Assembly (NCBI GenBank): GCA_963764305.1
Contig: CAVXSD010000010.1
Coordinates: 434,001 to 498,000 of the forward strand
DNA: 64,000 nt
Direction: 5' to 3'
Source of the DNA: Bog-473 sp963764305
GTDB taxonomy: Bacteria > Actinomycetota > Acidimicrobiia > Acidimicrobiales > RAAP-2
Numbering within the stretch: the first letter of the stretch is position 1; the number at the start of each line of letters is the position of its first letter. The translations under genes and the position numbers were made by a program. Shown here one piece after another: positions 9,190 through 18,622 of the stretch. Below the pieces are notes generated by a model. The model had not been told where the DNA came from and did not search any database. It saw only the letters and a list, made by a program, of their open reading frames with translations.

Positions 9190-10624
9190 GCCGCGACAGC
9201 CCGGACGCCCCCGACGGGGCCCACCACGGCCGCAGCCGCAGGCGCGCGGGCGGCAGCGTCCCGTAGACGAGGACGGCGCGTCCGCGTTGCAGGCAACGGA
9301 GCTCCTCGGGCGGGAGCAGCCGCCGCGGACCCGTCGTCGACGTGGTCGACCGCCGGCCTGTCGGATCACGGGTGACCGAGGGATTGGTCGCCTCCTCGTC
9401 CCCGATGAGCCGGCTGGCGTACTCGAGGGTGTCGGGGTCGGCGATGCCGGGCAGGAACAGCTTGGCCCGGTGGTTGTTCAACACCGTCGGCGCCCGCGTG
9501 CCATAGCGTCCCCGCACCTGCGCCAGGTCCTGCCAGATCGTCACGATCTGGATCCCGTGCGACGCGCAGGTCGCGGCCAGTCCGTCGAGCTCGGCCAACG
9601 GGGCGATGTGCGCGGCTTCGTCGAGCACGACCAGGAGTGGCGGGTCGAGGGGGCGGCCGGACTTCGTCGCACTGGCGAACGCGTGCGCCAACACGGCCTG
9701 GGTCAGCGCAGTGAAGTATCCGCGTAACCAGCGTTGGTCGTGGGCGGGCGCGCAGAGGTACAGCGTGTGCTTGCCACCGAGGAGATGGCCCGGTTCGAAC
9801 GAGCCATCCGCTGACGGTCCGGGTGGCGGATGGGCGAAGGGGGCGAGCACCGTCTCGGCGGTCGTGTAGATGGAGCTCCGCGTCCGGTCGTCACGGCACC
9901 ACGTCGCCTGGGCCGCATGCAGCACCTCGGGTGGTGCGGCGCGCTCGAGGATGGCCGCGACCTCCCCGACCTCCTGGGTGTCGACCCAGCGCACGACGTC
10001 GGCCATGGTGCGCCCGTCGAGAGCCGCGGCGACGAAGAGAGGGGCGAGGAGCTTGGCGGCGGTGGCGTACCAGAACTCACCGTCCCCCGTCGTGCCTTCG
10101 CCCTTGGCCGCCTGACAGATTTCGGCGGCGACCCGACACGCGTCACGCCATTGGCCGCACATTGTCAGCGGGGACCAGGTACTGGCCCGCGCACCAGTGC
10201 AGCCGGTCGGGTCGACGCACCACACCTGACCTTGGCGCGCCCGCGTCCCGAGGGTGTGACGGAGGAGATCGCTCTTGACGCTGGCGGCCAGCACCGGACC
10301 GTTCCAGTCGAGGATGGCGGGAACCGCCAGGCTCGTGGTCTTCCCGCTCTGGGTGGGGCCCACCACGACCAGGGACTGCGCTGTCTCGGCCGCGAGCCCC
10401 GAGTGCCTCGCCACCCCGGGCAGGACGCCGAGCAGGAGACGGCCGCGCGGAACGACGTCGGCCGCGACCAGCAGCGGGCGCAGGTCACGCCGTCTGGCCC
10501 AGCGGGCTCCCCGCCGCGTGACGCTGCGACGCCGCTCCGTCCACGTCCCACCAGCCTGCGTGATCCCGGCGAGGAGGGCGCCGCCGAGGGCGAGTGGGAG
10601 GACGACCTCGGGGAAACCCGCCAT
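9167..10624 (-). CDS. TraG/VirD4-like type IV coupling ATPase
   Basis: About 485 residues. A hydrophobic N-terminus (VVLPLALGGALLAGITQAGG) is followed by Walker A GPTQSGKTTS near residue 90, Walker B in LLVVLDEAAHIAP, a TraG-like IVTIWQDLAQVRGRYG motif, and an HRAKLFLPGIAD element. Coupling proteins deliver DNA-protein substrates to the secretion channel at the membrane. ATG 10624 lies 2 nt after the stop of the VirB4-like gene, so the two are translationally coupled; the longer ORF upstream of it is Arg-rich shadow sequence. No relaxase is visible in the window. Confidence 0.9.
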   Translation of the reverse strand: MAGFPEVVLPLALGGALLAGITQAGGTWTERRRSVTRRGARWARRRDLRPLLVAADVVPRGRLLLGVLPGVARHSGLAAETAQSLVVVGPTQSGKTTSLAVPAILDWNGPVLAASVKSDLLRHTLGTRARQGQVWCVDPTGCTGARASTWSPLTMCGQWRDACRVAAEICQAAKGEGTTGDGEFWYATAAKLLAPLFVAAALDGRTMADVVRWVDTQEVGEVAAILERAAPPEVLHAAQATWCRDDRTRSSIYTTAETVLAPFAHPPPGPSADGSFEPGHLLGGKHTLYLCAPAHDQRWLRGYFTALTQAVLAHAFASATKSGRPLDPPLLVVLDEAAHIAPLAELDGLAATCASHGIQIVTIWQDLAQVRGRYGTRAPTVLNNHRAKLFLPGIADPDTLEYASRLIGDEEATNPSVTRDPTGRRSTTSTTGPRRLLPPEELRCLQRGRAVLVYGTLPPARLRLRPWWAPSGASGLSRLRRDRAS

Positions 10625-10626
10625 GC

Positions 10627-11919
10627 CTACCCCGCTGTCATGGCCCCGTCGGTGTCGACGATGGACCGTTCGGTCGCGCTGAGCCGGTGCTGGACGAGGA
10701 ACGACCGCTGGCCCACCTTCCACAAGGCGATGCCCCGCCGGAGCTGAGGCAACAGGTCTGTCTCGGTCGCCGACAGGGAGAGCAGCTCGGCCGCCGCCTC
10801 GAGCTCGCCGGGTGACTGGGCGTAGACCACGCGGGTCTCCGAGTCGGAGAGCAGACCCTGCGCGAGCGCTACCTGCTCGGAGTCCGACGCGCCGACGGAG
10901 CGCAGGTCCGACACCCGGTGCAGCACCGCCACGTTCGACACGCCGAAGGCGCGGGAGAGCTTCCACGACGATTGCAGCCAGCGCGCCACGCCCAGATTCG
11001 AGAGGATCGCCCAGGCCTCGTCGACCACGAGGAAGAAGCGGCCGCGTCCCGACGTCGTGTCACTGACGCCGGCGGCCGCCCGGGCGAGCGCGGCTTGCAG
11101 CCAGGCGGTGGCACACGCCATCAGGACGCCCAGCGCGGCGGACGAGTAGAGCGCGGAAAGATCGAGCACGACGAGCGGCGCCGAGAGGTCGAGACCGGGC
11201 GTCGTCGGCCCGTCGAACATCCCGCAGAGGTCGCCGTGCACGAGCCGCCGCAACTCCAGCGCGACGTCGCGTCCGTCCTCAAGGAGGTCGCGTTGCTCGG
11301 TCCGCAGCGAGCGCGCCGCGTCGGCGGTCGGGGTCAGCAGGGCCTCGACCACCATCGGGACCGTCGGGACGTCCGTCGCCCGTGTCGCCTCGGTCAATGC
11401 GGCGCCGAGCGCGGCGCGCTCACGTGGAGCCAGGTCCCGGCCCAGACACGCACTGCCCAGGGAGGAGAGCAGTTCCATCCGCCGGCGCCCGGTGGCGTCG
11501 GGCGCGGCGACACCCTCGCCGTCGCCGTCGGGACCGGGGTCGAGCGGGTTGAGCCGGATGGCCCCGCCGGGCCGGAGCGCCACCGGGCGGACGCCCCAGG
11601 CATCCGCCAGGTCGCCGTACTCACCCTTCGGATCGACCACCCAGGCCCGGCGCCCGAACGCGGCCTGGCGCCACAGGAACGTCTTGACGAACGCGCTCTT
11701 GCCCCGGCCGATCTGACCGAAGACGACCATGTTGGGGTTGGAGACCACGCCGGCGGCATAGAGCTCGAAGGGGTCGAAGACGAAGGAACCGCCCAGCAGG
11801 TCGTCACCGATCACCACCCCGCGCCGCCCCAGCCCCGCCTCCGCGATGAACGGGTAGGCCGCGCCGAGGTTCCGCGTCGTCACCTGATGGGCCGGGACCC
11901 GGGGCATCCGTTCCCTCAT
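10627..11919 (-). CDS. VirB4-like conjugation ATPase of the actinobacterial type
   Basis: The 430-residue protein begins TTRNLGAAYPFIAEAGLGRRG and carries Walker A GQIGRGKSAFVK at about residues 68-79, the WVVDPKGEYG motif typical of VirB4/HerA ATPases, and Walker B in RFFLVVDEAW. It lacks the long N-terminal half of proteobacterial VirB4, as is usual when SCO6880-family proteins supply that part. It should energise assembly or substrate transfer of a membrane secretion channel. It is tightly coupled to the TraG-like gene; upstream lie DUF1275, NUDIX and sulfatase genes rather than the expected SCO6880 gene. Confidence 0.9.
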   Translation of the reverse strand: MRERMPRVPAHQVTTRNLGAAYPFIAEAGLGRRGVVIGDDLLGGSFVFDPFELYAAGVVSNPNMVVFGQIGRGKSAFVKTFLWRQAAFGRRAWVVDPKGEYGDLADAWGVRPVALRPGGAIRLNPLDPGPDGDGEGVAAPDATGRRRMELLSSLGSACLGRDLAPRERAALGAALTEATRATDVPTVPMVVEALLTPTADAARSLRTEQRDLLEDGRDVALELRRLVHGDLCGMFDGPTTPGLDLSAPLVVLDLSALYSSAALGVLMACATAWLQAALARAAAGVSDTTSGRGRFFLVVDEAWAILSNLGVARWLQSSWKLSRAFGVSNVAVLHRVSDLRSVGASDSEQVALAQGLLSDSETRVVYAQSPGELEAAAELLSLSATETDLLPQLRRGIALWKVGQRSFLVQHRLSATERSIVDTDGAMTAG

Positions 11920-12006
11920 GGGGATGAACGGTCGCCCGCGTCGGTGTCGCCTCCGTTACCTTGACCGAACCGTGGTCAACGCGGTCGCGGGGAAGGTGGA
12001 GCGCCC

Positions 12007-12697
12007 ATGAGCGAGCCCGATCGTCCGCCGTCTTCTCTCGTGGTGACGCTGGCCGCACTGACTGTCGTCAGCGGCTTCGTCGACGCGGTGAGCTACCTCG
12101 GCCTCGGCCACGTGTTCACGGCCAACATGACCGGCAACGTGGCTCTGGTCGGGTTCGCCGCGGCGGGTGCCCCCGGGGTTCTCCGTGGCGGCCAGCCTCT
12201 GTGCGCTGGGAGGGTTCCTCGCCGGCGCGGTTGTCGGGGGTCGCATCGTGCACGGGATCATTCCGCAACGGAGCCTGCTCCTCGTGGTGATGGTGATCGA
12301 GGCCGGCTGCACGTCCGCGGCCACGATCGTCTCCGGCACGGTCGCGGCCGTCGGCACCGGGTGGCCGCGCTTCACCGTCATCGCCCTCCTCGCCGTCGGC
12401 ATGGGGATCCGCAATGCCGCCGTCCGTCACATCGGCGTCCCCGACATGTCCACGACGGTGCTCACCACGACCTTGACGGGACTGGCGTCGGGTTCGCCCC
12501 TCGCCGGTGGCGGCAACCCACACCCGCGACTTGGCCTGACGTCGGTGGCGTCCATGTTCGGGGGTGCACTCGTCGGCGCCCTCCTCGTGCTCCATGCCGG
12601 CACGACCTGGTCGCTCGGCATCGCCGCCGGCATCGTCGTCGCCGCTGCCGTGTTCTTCTACCGGGAGGCGCCGCTCGAGCTCGGTCTTGCCCGGTAG
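12007..12697 (+). CDS. DUF1275 (YoaK-type) membrane protein, 1-nt frameshift
   Basis: It begins LVVTLAALTVVSGFVDAVSYLGLGH with the family motif FTANMTGNVALVGFA, then shifts frame at the G4 run 12175-12178. Deleting one G restores GAPGFSVAASLCALGGFLAG and a stop at 12697, giving about 229 residues with six predicted membrane segments, normal for DUF1275. Its function is unknown; members are integral membrane proteins. It is on the opposite strand to the conjugation genes on both sides, so it sits as an intruder between VirB4-like and SCO6880 genes. Confidence 0.85.
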
Positions 12698-12748
12698 CGC
12701 CGCGAGGCCATCGCCCATCGCCCGTCGCCCGTCGCCGTCGCCAGCGGA

Positions 12749-13216
12749 TCAGACCGGTCGCCCGTCCTCCAGGTAGACACAGCCCTCGGCCTCCAGCGCA
12801 GCCCCGACGCGCCGGCGCAGGGGACCGCTGAGCAAGGGGAGGGCCTCCGCCGGAGCAAGCAGGCGGTGCTCGGAGAGCTCCTCCTCTTGCAACGCGATGG
12901 TGTCGAGCACCGTGTCGTGGAGCGCGCCGCAATCGAAGAGGAAGCGCATCCCACCTGGTTTGGACGGCTTCGGCCGCAGGAAGTCGACCGCCGCCAGCCG
13001 GCCGTGCTCGACGATCAGGCCGACCTCCTCGCGGACCTCCCGCCGGCAGGCCTCCCAGGGCGTCTCGCCGTCCGCCTCCATGATCCCGCCCGGGATCGTC
13101 CAGTGCGCCTTGTACGTCGGGTTGGCGATGAGGAGCCGGCCCTGCTCGTCGAAGATCATCGCACCGGCCGACGCCGGGATCCGGGGCAGGACGAACGGCA
13201 GCTCGTCGCCGGTCAC
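12749..13216 (-). CDS. NUDIX hydrolase
   Basis: About 155 residues with the NUDIX box GGIMEADGETPWEACRREVREEVG spread over residues near 45-68 (key residues G, E, R, E, E, E). The N-terminus is LPFVLPRIPASAGAMIFDEQGRLLI. NUDIX enzymes hydrolyse nucleoside diphosphates linked to another group; the substrate cannot be read from sequence. GTG 13216 is chosen over GTG 13222 because GGAGG then lies 6 nt upstream. The gene follows the sulfatase by about 20 nt on the same strand, suggesting a two-gene transcript inserted in the conjugation locus. Confidence 0.88.
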   Translation of the reverse strand: MTGDELPFVLPRIPASAGAMIFDEQGRLLIANPTYKAHWTIPGGIMEADGETPWEACRREVREEVGLIVEHGRLAAVDFLRPKPSKPGGMRFLFDCGALHDTVLDTIALQEEELSEHRLLAPAEALPLLSGPLRRRVGAALEAEGCVYLEDGRPV

Positions 13217-13238
13217 CGTCACCCTCCGCACCCGCCGC

Positions 13239-14852
13239 TCACGCGAGGCCCAGCCGCGCGAGCTGCTCGCCCGGCGCCTCGACCGACCGCAACGCGTGGC
13301 GCAGCAGCTCCACCATGTCCGGCTCGGCCGCGGTGCCGACCAGGTTCTCGTCTTCGCCGGGATCGTCGTCGAGGTCGAAGAGGAAATGCGCGTCGACCGC
13401 GCCGTGGCCGACCCAGAACGGCAGGCGGTCACCGGGCTCGAAGGGCTGGCGGATGACGGGGATGTCCGACCCGGGCATGAAGTCCAGCCGGGCCCGTCGA
13501 TCGGGCGGGGGGAGGCGGACCGCGTCCTCCAGCCCGTGCACCGGCATGGTGGACCAGCGGTTCGACCACATGGAGAGGGGGAAGTTGTCCCCGTCCGCGC
13601 CACGCGCGTACTTGCGCCGGCCGTCGGTCACCTGCACCCAGTTCCCGAAGACGCCGCCGATGGCCCACTCCCGCACGGTCGCGGCCTCCCCCCGCACCAG
13701 GGGAGCGAGCGACACCCCGTGGGCTCCGGCGCGCCCCGGCACGCCGAAGACCTCCGCGATGGTGGCGTTCAGGTCCACGTTGGTCGTCAACGCCGAGCAC
13801 TCGGTCCCGCCCCGCCTCCCCGGCCAGTGCACCAGCAGGGGGATGTGGCCGAGCGGCTCGTACTGCATGACGCCCGGCTTGCCCCAGATGTCCTTCTCGC
13901 CGAGATAGTGCCCGTGGTCCGTGCACACGATGACAACCGTGCTGTCCCACAGCCCCCGCTCGGTGAGCGCGGCGAACACCTCGCCGGCCCAGTGGTCGAT
14001 CATGCTGAGCTTGGCGCCGTAGTTGGCCCGGATCTGGCGGCCCTCCCGCTCGCTCAAACGGCCCTGGGCCACCGCCCCGACGTCATAGGGGGGCCAGATG
14101 AGCAGGTCGCCCTCCCAGTCCGGGTCGTAGCGGCCGGCCCACGGCTCGGGGGTGTCGAACGGCTCGTGCGGGTCGAACTCGTCAACGAACAAGAGGAACG
14201 GCGCGTCGCCGGGCACGCCGTCGCGCAGCCAGCCGGCGGCGGTGCGCATCGTCTTCGGTCCCGGGAAGTCCTCCTCGGCGCGGAAGAACGTGCGCGAGCG
14301 GTCGTAGGGACGGTCGCCCGCCTCCGCCCATCCCATCCGGTCGCGGAAGAACCATCCGCCGCCCCGGGCCGGCAGGGCGGGCGCGCCGATGGCGCTCGGG
14401 TCGGGATACGTGCGCCACGGGTCTCCCTCGTGCCCGCGCACGTAGTCCCACGCGCTGAAGTCGGTGTGGTAGTTCTCCCCTCCCACTTCGAAGAGATGCG
14501 GGTGATCCGACACCAGCATCGTGGTGACACCGGCCCGGCGGAGCCGCTGGGTGACGGGCTCCTCCCAGATCTCGATCGAGCCCCACGGTCGCCAGAGGAA
14601 GTCGAGCGACCCGCACAAGATGTCGTGGCGCGCCGGCATGCACGGGAGCGAGCCGGTGACGTGCGCGTTGAAACGGACGGCGCGCTCGCGGGCGAAGCGG
14701 TCGAGATGCGGCGTGTCGAACTCCGTACCGCCATAGCTGCCGAGCATGTGCCGGTTGAGGCTGTCGAGCAGCAGTACGACGACATTGCGCGGGGCACCGG
14801 GTCGTTCCGCATCGCCCGCCGCCGGCGGGCCGGGATCTGGACGTGCCGGCAT
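13239..14852 (-). CDS. Sulfatase-family hydrolase (formylglycine type)
   Basis: About 537 residues, cytoplasmic or without an obvious signal peptide. NVVVLLLDSLNRHMLGSYGG supplies the first metal Asp (about residue 30). LPCMPAR at about 70-75 is the C-x-P-x-R signature, whose Cys (about 71) would be converted to formylglycine. VDEFDPHEPFDTP and VVIVCTDHGHYLGEKDIWGKPGVM supply further metal and sulfate-binding residues. It should hydrolyse sulfate (or phosphonate) esters. ATG 14852 starts the conserved part; an upstream extension to 14978 overlaps the SCO6880 gene and is rejected. No formylglycine-generating enzyme gene lies in the window. Confidence 0.92.
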   Translation of the reverse strand: MPARPDPGPPAAGDAERPGAPRNVVVLLLDSLNRHMLGSYGGTEFDTPHLDRFARERAVRFNAHVTGSLPCMPARHDILCGSLDFLWRPWGSIEIWEEPVTQRLRRAGVTTMLVSDHPHLFEVGGENYHTDFSAWDYVRGHEGDPWRTYPDPSAIGAPALPARGGGWFFRDRMGWAEAGDRPYDRSRTFFRAEEDFPGPKTMRTAAGWLRDGVPGDAPFLLFVDEFDPHEPFDTPEPWAGRYDPDWEGDLLIWPPYDVGAVAQGRLSEREGRQIRANYGAKLSMIDHWAGEVFAALTERGLWDSTVVIVCTDHGHYLGEKDIWGKPGVMQYEPLGHIPLLVHWPGRRGGTECSALTTNVDLNATIAEVFGVPGRAGAHGVSLAPLVRGEAATVREWAIGGVFGNWVQVTDGRRKYARGADGDNFPLSMWSNRWSTMPVHGLEDAVRLPPPDRRARLDFMPGSDIPVIRQPFEPGDRLPFWVGHGAVDAHFLFDLDDDPGEDENLVGTAAEPDMVELLRHALRSVEAPGEQLARLGLA

Positions 14853-14880
14853 GGGTGCATCGTAGGTGGGCGTCTCCGCG

Positions 14881-16243
14881 TCACCGCAGCCCGCGACAGA
14901 GCGGGAGCGTGCAGGTGTACGCCGAGGCCTGGTCGCCGTAGAGGCGGCGGAGGGCCAGGCGGCTCTGCCCCGCGGCATGCTGCACGACGTCGCACGCCGC
15001 CACCAGCTCCTCTTCGCTCGGCGCCGACACGGTGATGTAGCCCGCGTAGCGAAAGGAGGCGTGGCCCTCGGCGAGCTCGGCCTCCCGGCGCGCCAGGACC
15101 TCCGACTCGCGGGCGTGGCGGGCCGTCGACACGAAGCCCCCCCGCCGGCGCAGCTCGGCGTCCGCCAGGTCGGCGGTCCGCGACGCCTCCACTTTGCGCA
15201 CGGCGGTGTCGGGGCCGAGCGGCTCCATCACGACCGCGAGGGTCGAGCGGGCCGCCCCGAGGAGGAGGGGGGCCAGGAAGTCGCTGCGCACCTCGATACG
15301 CGGCCACTCCGCCACCCAGAAGGTGGCATGGACCATCCCGTCGACCCGCACGTCCGACCACCGCTCCTCCATCGCCATCGGCCAGTGGTCCGCCGGCGGG
15401 GTGCCGGCCGACGACGCATCTGGCTCGTAGGTACGGAGCAGTTGCTGGGCCAGCGCATCGGCCGACAGGACGGATTCCACCTGCACGTCGGCGTCGCCCA
15501 GCAGGCGCATGAGCGATCCCATCTCGCGGGCCAGGGTGGCGCACCCGACCTCGACGGACCTGGTCAGCCGCACCTGCAGGGCCAGCACGACGTCGTGGGC
15601 ACAGGTGTGCGAGTCCATGTCGGCCAGCAACGCGTCATAGGAGGCGGTGCAGGCCGAGGCCGCGTCGGGCGCCGCCTCGGCGGCGAGGTACGACCGCACC
15701 CCTTGGCCGTCGTCGGGGAAGGACGCCGCCACCCACTGCACACGGTGCACGGGCGAGCCCTCACGGGCCAACGAAGAGAGCACGGAGGCCCAGGCGCCAA
15801 CCCGGCGATCCTGTTCGTCCGCGCCCAGCAGGGCGAAGCTACGGCCGCGCAGCGAGAGGGCCGCCGTGAGCGTCCGCTCGGCGCGGTCGTGCACCACGCC
15901 CATGTCCTGCCAGCCGGCGCGGCAGCAGGCGCAGCCCGCGCAGCGCACCGAGGTGCGCGGCGCCCCTCACCCCGGCCCGACGGGTGCCCCAGCACACGAC
16001 GACGGGCAGCCACTCGTCGCCGGTCCGGCCGGCCACCGGCACCGTCGCCAGCGCGCCGTAGAGGACGAGGATGCCGATGGCCGCTGCCACCCCCATTGCG
16101 TTGGCCTCCCAACGCAGCACCAGCACCCCGAAGACGAGGCCCACGGCCACGGTGACGATCTGGCCGGCGCGCCAGCCCGCCAACCCGCCGCCGCGCTCAC
16201 GGGGTCCGAACCGGTAGCGCGAGCCGCCGCGCTCACCGCTCAC
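14881..16243 (-). CDS. SCO6880-family conjugation protein (PrgI/VirB4 N-terminal-like), 1-nt frameshift
   Basis: The N-terminus YRFGPRERGGGLAGWRAGQ leads into two membrane segments (residues about 22-40 and 46-66), as in SCO6880-family proteins that merge PrgI-like membrane anchors with the N-terminal domain of VirB4. The frame changes near 15904-15913: removing one base joins LRLLPRRL to QDMGVVHDRAERTL, and the second half runs through DALAQQLLRTYEP to LGPDTAVRKVEASRTADLADAELR. Total about 453 residues, normal for the family. The GTG at 16243 overlaps the preceding stop by 4 nt, so it is translationally coupled to the small gene upstream. It acts at the membrane with VirB4-like and TrbL-like proteins. 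Confidence 0.85.
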
Positions 16244-16675
16244 GACTCACGCCCCTGACCCTGTGGCCCCTGGCCCGGTGGCTCCTGGCCTGGTGGCCCC
16301 TGGCCCGGCGGCCAGGCCCGCGGCAGCCCACAGATCTGCGGACCGTGGCCGTCGTCGCCCATGTAGAAGCGCGGCTCGCCCGGCTCCACCTTGCCGATCA
16401 GGCTGCGACCCGGCGGGACCCCTTCCCATTTCCACGCGTCCTCGGGGGTGGCCGGACCGGTCCGGGCCCGCATGGGATCGTCACGGGGGGCGGTTCCGAC
16501 GGTCGCAAGTGGCGGACGCTGTCGGCGCCGCCTGGCTGTCGGCCTCGGCACCCGATCCCGAACCCGGTGCTCGGTCCGGCCCGAGCACCGGCTTGGGTCC
16601 TTTGGGCCTGGGCCGTGTCCCCAGGGCGATGGCGTCGTCAAAGGCCCGCTGGGACTCGGGATCACCGTCGGCCAT
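16240..16675 (-). CDS. Small conjugation-locus protein of unknown function, probable 1-nt frameshift
   Basis: I do not recognise a domain. From ATG 16675 the frame reads MADGDPESQRAFDDAIALG and a Pro/Gly-rich stretch with strong GC at third positions. It then meets a stop at 16481 unless one base is removed from the G6 run 16485-16490; the corrected frame continues DAWKWEGVPPGRSLIGKVEPG, then FYMGDDGHGPQICG and a Gly-Pro-Gln repeat tail to 16240 (about 145 residues). The ATG overlaps the TrbL-like stop by 14 nt and the end overlaps the SCO6880 start by 4 nt, consistent with one operon. An alternative ATG at 16665 gives an uninterrupted but poorly coding-like N-terminus. Confidence 0.55.
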
Positions 16676-17783
16676 GGGTACGCCCGAGCCTGTTCCGCCG
16701 TCCCCGGTTCCCTCCTGCGCCCGCCCCCGCCGCCCCGGCCGCCGCCGCCCCGCCGCCGGCCGCCGCCTCCGCCGTCTGGGCCAGCACCCGCCGGTCACCG
16801 AGGGCGCCCAGCCCCTCGTGGAGCGCGTGGCTCGCCGCCGTTCGGGCGGGCCGGGTCACTGCGGCGGTCCCCCGCTCGCGCAGCCCGTCGAGATGCCCGA
16901 CCGCCCCGGCCTCGACGGCCGGGATCATGCGCAGGATGGCGAAGGGGACGAAGGTAGCCATGACAAGGAGCGCGCCCCCGGCCAGGACGGAGGAGAAGCC
17001 CGACCCGTGGGTGCCCGTCCCGGCCGTACCCGAGGAGACCGCCCCCGCCGCCAGGCTCAACGTCGCCACGATGACGAACTTGGAGAGGATCAGGGCGGCC
17101 AGTGTCTCGACCAGGCGCCGGCACCAATGTGACACCGCAGGCCACACGAGAGCGGCAAGGGCCAGAGGCAGGAAGAGGACCGCCACGTAGACCGCGGCGG
17201 CCCGGATGAGCAGCTCCAGCCACAGCACGAACGCCGCCACGGCGATGAGCAGCGAGATGAGCAGCAGCACGAAGCTGGCGATCGTCGGGTCGGCTGCGGC
17301 CGCCACCAGCCCGCTGGTGACGCCGGTGAGTAGGGAATTCACGTCGGCGTTGGTGCCACCCGCCACCGCGTCGCTCATCGCGTCGGTGGCGGACAGGCTC
17401 AGGATGACGATCTGGATCGCCACCACCGCCAGCAACAGCGCCAGCGGGAGCTGGACGAGGAACGTCCGGACGAGCTGCCCGGGGTTCTGGCGCACCACCG
17501 CCTGCAGGGTCGAGGCCAGCAGCATCGGGAGGATGACCACGCCGGCCAACGCCGTCATCTGCCCATAGTGGGTGCGGAACCAGCTGGCCCCGACGTCCAC
17601 CGTGGTGGTCGCGCTGAGCACGTCGCCGATCTGCCCGAGCAGCCACTCGGCGCCGCTGGCGACCCACTGGCTGATCCCGCTCAGGACCGTCTCGAAGCCC
17701 GAGGACGCGATGGAGCCGCCGATGCTGCCGGCCTGGCAGATCGGGTTGAGCGCGTCGAGACCGGTGCAACCGGCGGCGAGCAC
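16662..17783 (-). CDS. TrbL/VirB6-like polytopic conjugation protein
   Basis: About 373 residues. The N-terminus (ALNPICQAGSIGGSI) is followed by an amphipathic region and six or more hydrophobic segments (LAGVVILPMLLAS, QLPLALLLAVVAIQIVIL, FVLLLISLLIAVAAFVLWL, AVLFLPLALAALVWP, LAGGALLVMATFVPFAILRMI) and an Ala/Gly-rich cytoplasmic tail. TrbL/VirB6 proteins form the inner-membrane part of type IV channels. GTG 17783 is chosen because the upstream continuation to 18008 reads through a degenerate DUF6112 gene and spacer. A shorter, twice-deleted copy of this gene lies at 22618-22790. Confidence 0.82.
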   Translation of the reverse strand: MLAAGCTGLDALNPICQAGSIGGSIASSGFETVLSGISQWVASGAEWLLGQIGDVLSATTTVDVGASWFRTHYGQMTALAGVVILPMLLASTLQAVVRQNPGQLVRTFLVQLPLALLLAVVAIQIVILSLSATDAMSDAVAGGTNADVNSLLTGVTSGLVAAAADPTIASFVLLLISLLIAVAAFVLWLELLIRAAAVYVAVLFLPLALAALVWPAVSHWCRRLVETLAALILSKFVIVATLSLAAGAVSSGTAGTGTHGSGFSSVLAGGALLVMATFVPFAILRMIPAVEAGAVGHLDGLRERGTAAVTRPARTAASHALHEGLGALGDRRVLAQTAEAAAGGGAAAAGAAGAGAGGNRGRRNRLGRTHGRR

Positions 17784-18085
17784 GGGAACGGAACGGTGTG
17801 CCGGGTGGCTCAGTGGCCCGGTCGGATCAGTGCAGGCTCGTCCCGCTGTGGAAGAAAGTTGATGGCGCGGCACCCGATAAGCCGCGCCGCCGACGATAGG
17901 TTCAACTCCCAGGCTCCGAGGCCGTTGGTCAGGTCCTGCAAGGGTCCCGCCTCCGGGCGTGTTCGCGCTCGGGATCAGCGAGACATCAGCCAGGTGCGAC
18001 ACGACCATGGGTGACCTCCGTGGTGACGGACTGTCGGCGCCGGAATCTCCGGTGCCGCCGTACGGTCGGAGAACGGTTCGTGCGC
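17166..18085. repeat. Left copy of a diverged direct duplication (TrbL 5' part, DUF6112, upstream region)
   Basis: This stretch aligns by eye with 22618-23180 in the same orientation, including the segment before the DUF6112 start codon (CGGTCGGAGAACGGTTC present in both). The left copy keeps the whole TrbL-like gene but has an eroded DUF6112. Confidence 0.8.
17827..18008 (-). pseudogene. Degenerate DUF6112 gene remnant
   Basis: The start MVVSHLADVSLIPSAN and the end region (CAGTGCAGG before the stop) match the intact DUF6112 gene at 22814-23107, but a 1-nt insertion follows GGGTL and about 112 nt of the middle, including most membrane-segment codons, is missing. It cannot encode the membrane protein. 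It sits directly upstream of the intact TrbL-like gene, the normal position for DUF6112. Confidence 0.78.
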
Positions 18086-18622
18086 CGCGGCGATGTCATC
18101 CGATTCCCAGATTCCCGGGTCCGCGGTCCGCACCCTGAGACCTCAACGGATCCGATCCGAGAATGGGACGGCCGAGCCCGAGGTCGCGGCGTCGAGGAGG
18201 TGGCCCTCGTCGTTGGCGGAGGTCTCCACCTCGAGGTCAGCCTGGACGAGCGGACGTGGCCGGTGGGGCCGCCATTCCGTGACAATCCGCGAGAGCCGGT
18301 GGCGTGCCGTGAGACGAGAATCGGCGCTTGGTTGGTGCACTGCGCCCGCTGCTGCCGCCTGAGCCGAAGGCCGAGCGGGGTGGTCCGCCCCGCCTTGTCG
18401 AGGTGGCCGGGGGACATCGTGGCTTCGTCGGGCCGTCAAGGTCGCGCGTGGATCGAGTGAGAGATTTGCTACATTTCTGATCCGCCCCGTGCGAAGGATC
18501 TTTGGTCACAGACCCTCACGGCTACCACTAAGACCTAACCCCAGTGCAGCGGTTGCCATGGCTGGCTCCCGAGAACGAGCCTCGAACATCAGGGGTGGCG
18601 GCCTGATCCTTCGGAGGAGTTG
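18086..18622. other. Intergenic region, no gene supported
   Basis: Several short ORFs exist on both strands but none resembles a known protein or has a convincing start. The 5' part is the end of the duplicated segment; base composition falls toward the lower-GC insert from about 18450 onward. GGAGGAG at 18613-18619 is the ribosome binding site of the next gene. Confidence 0.6.

Noticed and set aside
8001..9369. Long antisense ORF over the sigma factor gene
   Set aside because: It is the complementary shadow of the well-supported ECF42 gene, with no domain of its own.
16240..16665. Uninterrupted 141-residue frame starting MIPSPSG
   Set aside because: Its N-terminal half has poor codon character; the overlapping frame from 16675 is more gene-like and joins the same C-terminus after one base correction. 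Kept only as an alternative.
17784..18008. N-terminal extension of the TrbL-like gene
   Set aside because: It reads through a degenerate DUF6112 gene in the wrong frame plus spacer; the family-like protein starts near 17783.
18011..18460. 149-residue ORF in the gap before the membrane protein
   Set aside because: It overlaps the duplicated non-coding upstream segment, has no domain and no ribosome binding site.
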